In this document: piece after piece, positions 40,226 through 41,989 of the stretch
Layout of the letters: the number at the start of each line of letters is the position of its first letter
Position numbering within the stretch: position 1 is the stretch's first letter
From: JAAUQA01 sp036351435
Lineage (GTDB): Bacteria > Pseudomonadota > Gammaproteobacteria > Competibacterales > Competibacteraceae
Direction of reading: 5' to 3'
Assembly (NCBI GenBank): GCA_036351435.1
Contig: JAZBPA010000109.1
Location: 1 to 41,989 of the forward strand
DNA: 41,989 nucleotides
The notes under the pieces: generated by a model
Told to the model about the DNA's origin: nothing
The model's input: only the letters and a program-made list of their open reading frames with translations
Database searches by the model: none
Made by a program: the position numbers and the translations under genes

Positions 40226-41989
40226 GTGCCTACCTGGAAAGATCACTTAGCCGATCGGATACCTGCTGAACTCGCTCGCGAGATCGATATGTTCGAAACC
40301 CAGCTGGAGCTGAAGCAGCAAGGAAAAATTGAAGACAAGCTATTCGCCGAGACCCGCCTGAGGCGCGGAGTCTATGGGCAACGCTATGACAATGGCCAAC
40401 GCCACGACGGCATCGCGCATCAGCGGCTGTCATTCCCTTCTGGCGAGCTGACCAAGGGGCCGGAAACCCTGTGGGATGCGCCCGGCATGATGCGCATCAA
40501 GATTCCGTTCGGCGGATTGAATCCGGAACAAATGGATGTGCTCGCCGATTTAGCCGAAGAATATTCCGACGGCATCAGCCACGTCACTACTCGGCAGGAC
40601 ATTCAGCTGCATTTTTTGCATATTGAGGACACCCCCGATTTGATGCGGCGTCTTGCAGCAGTCGGGATCACCACCCGGGAAGCCTGCGGCAATTCGGTGC
40701 GCAACGTCACCGCCTGCCCGATTGCCGGGGTCTGCCACGGCGAAAGCTTCGATGTCACGCCTTATTCTAAAGCCTGTGCGCAATTCCTGTTGGGTCATCC
40801 CGATGTGCAGGATTTCGGGCGCAAATTCAAAGTCGCCTTTTCCGGCTGTAAGGAAAATGCCTGCGGGCTGGTCAATATGCATGACCTGGGTTACATCGCC
40901 CGTACCCGCGTTATTGATGGTGTCGAGCGACGCGGTTTCGAATTGTATGTCGGCGGTGGGCTCGGCGCAGTGCCTTATGAAGCCAAGCTATTCGACGAAT
41001 TCGTACCGGAAGAAGAGATTCTGCCGCTCGCCCAAGCGATTTCCCGAGTCTTCGCCCGTTTGGGTGAAAAGAGAAACCGGGGTCGGGCGCGCATCAAGTT
41101 CCTGATTGCCAAGCTCGGTATTGATCAGTTCCGCGAGTTGGTGCTGGCGGAACGGGAAACGCTGCCGCATGATCCGGCCTGGACGTCGTATCTGCAGGAA
41201 CTCCCCGCCTACGGGGAACAACCGCTCAAACCGGCCCAAGCACTGGATAGCACGGTGGTCGATCCAGCCTTCTCGGCTTGGCGCAAGACCAATGTCTATG
41301 CACAGAAACAGCCGGGTTATGCGGTTGCCACAGTGACATTGCCGTTGGGTGATATTACCTCCTGGCAATTCCGTCAATTGGCTGACATCGCTCGCCGTTA
41401 TGTCGGCGACACCGTTCGCACCACCGTAGATCAGAACATCGTATTGCGCTGGGTTCCGGAGGCCGACCTGCCCGCACTTTATCAGGAACTGCAGGCGATT
41501 CATCTAGGCGATGCCGGTGCAGGAACCTTGTTAGACGTCACGGCTTGCCCCGGCACTGATACCTGTAAGCTTGGCATTGCATCGTCGCGGGGTTTGGCGG
41601 CGGAACTGAGCAAGCGCTTGGCAGCCAAAGCCGATCAAATTGATGACACCATCAAGGATTTGCACATTAAACTCAGCGGTTGCTTCAATGCCTGCGGCCA
41701 GCATCATCTGGCTGATTTAGGTTTTTACGGCGTCAGCCGCAAAGTGGGCAACACCACAGTGCCGCATTTCCGAGTGGTGCTCGGCGGTCAGTGGTCGGAA
41801 AATGCCGGGTCTTACGGCGTGACGATCGGCGCGGTGCCGTCCAAGCGCATCCCGGATTTTATTGACCGCCTCACCGATCAGTATCTAGCCGAACGCTTAG
41901 AGAACGAACCCTTCAAGGACTACACCAAACGCATCGGCAAGAAGGCGTTGAAAGTTCTGGTCGATGAAATGGCCGTGGTACCGGCTTAC
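40226..41989 (+). CDS. Siroheme-containing nitrite/sulfite reductase (3' end outside window)
   Basis: The frame starts at GTG 40226, with GGAGA 6 bases upstream, and stays open for 588 codons to the right edge. It is a hemoprotein with the two-fold repeat of sulfite and assimilatory nitrite reductases. The second half carries the siroheme/4Fe-4S cysteines C441-x5-C447 ('TACPGTDTC') and C486-x3-C490 ('SGCFNACGQHHLADLG'). The first half has parallel cysteines C164-x5-C170 ('TACPIAGVC') and C208-x4-C213 ('SGCKENACG'). It should perform the six-electron reduction of sulfite or nitrite in the cytosol. Which one cannot be decided from sequence alone. Siroheme for it would come from CysG encoded at 18638-20029. 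An AT-rich regulatory region precedes it. Confidence 0.93.
   Translation, partial: MPTWKDHLADRIPAELAREIDMFETQLELKQQGKIEDKLFAETRLRRGVYGQRYDNGQRHDGIAHQRLSFPSGELTKGPETLWDAPGMMRIKIPFGGLNPEQMDVLADLAEEYSDGISHVTTRQDIQLHFLHIEDTPDLMRRLAAVGITTREACGNSVRNVTACPIAGVCHGESFDVTPYSKACAQFLLGHPDVQDFGRKFKVAFSGCKENACGLVNMHDLGYIARTRVIDGVERRGFELYVGGGLGAVPYEAKLFDEFVPEEEILPLAQAISRVFARLGEKRNRGRARIKFLIAKLGIDQFRELVLAERETLPHDPAWTSYLQELPAYGEQPLKPAQALDSTVVDPAFSAWRKTNVYAQKQPGYAVATVTLPLGDITSWQFRQLADIARRYVGDTVRTTVDQNIVLRWVPEADLPALYQELQAIHLGDAGAGTLLDVTACPGTDTCKLGIASSRGLAAELSKRLAAKADQIDDTIKDLHIKLSGCFNACGQHHLADLGFYGVSRKVGNTTVPHFRVVLGGQWSENAGSYGVTIGAVPSKRIPDFIDRLTDQYLAERLENEPFKDYTKRIGKKALKVLVDEMAVVPAY

Overview
The window is dense bacterial chromosome, almost certainly from a gammaproteobacterium. 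The evidence is gene order: smg-dprA-LysM lipoprotein facing def-fmt-rsmB-DUF4390-ntrY-ntrX-trkA-trkH, plus topA-tsaC-hemF, minCDE, hslR, proQ and a three-function cysG. An environmental lineage such as a Competibacter-like or purple-sulfur-related group would fit, but that placement is inference. I see no rRNA, tRNA, CRISPR array, transposase or prophage. Both edges cut a gene.

Layout. 1-3304: a sugar-acid catabolic cluster (end of an SMP-30/gluconolactonase gene, Gfo/Idh/MocA oxidoreductase, GntR/FCD regulator, 3-hydroxyisobutyrate-type dehydrogenase), with a large palindromic element at 364-461. 3321-9199: a B12-binding radical SAM protein, a minus-strand NADH dehydrogenase carrying two DoxX-like membrane regions, and a secreted beta-helix protein with repeated Ig/HYR-like modules. 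9444-14406: htpG with a candidate heat-shock promoter and a clear terminator, a CBS protein, a YcgN-type protein, an MBL-fold hydrolase, a class II glutamine amidotransferase, and a convergent NlpC/P60 lipoprotein. 14635-16935: minC-minD-minE and hslR.

16961-28378 lies entirely on the minus strand: an uncharacterised lipoprotein, cysG, an unknown anchored protein, a cyclic-nucleotide-binding-fold protein and proQ; upstream of these topA-tsaC-hemF; and upstream of those LysM lipoprotein-dprA-smg. From 28525 the plus strand carries a long run: deformylase, formyltransferase, rRNA methyltransferase, DUF4390 protein, NtrY/NtrX, TrkA/TrkH, a methyltransferase and a TPR protein, with many 4-base overlaps. 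A minus-strand lipoprotein follows. An AT-rich 345-base regulatory gap then leads into a siroheme nitrite/sulfite reductase that runs off the right edge.

Links between genes: CysG makes the siroheme that the terminal reductase needs. Def and Fmt act on the same formyl-methionine cycle. NtrY/NtrX is a redox/nitrogen-type two-component pair next to potassium uptake. The least explained items are the DoxX-DoxX-NDH-2 fusion, the NtrX without a GAFTGA loop, the extra cysteines in the reductase's first half, the palindromic element, and three uncharacterised envelope proteins.
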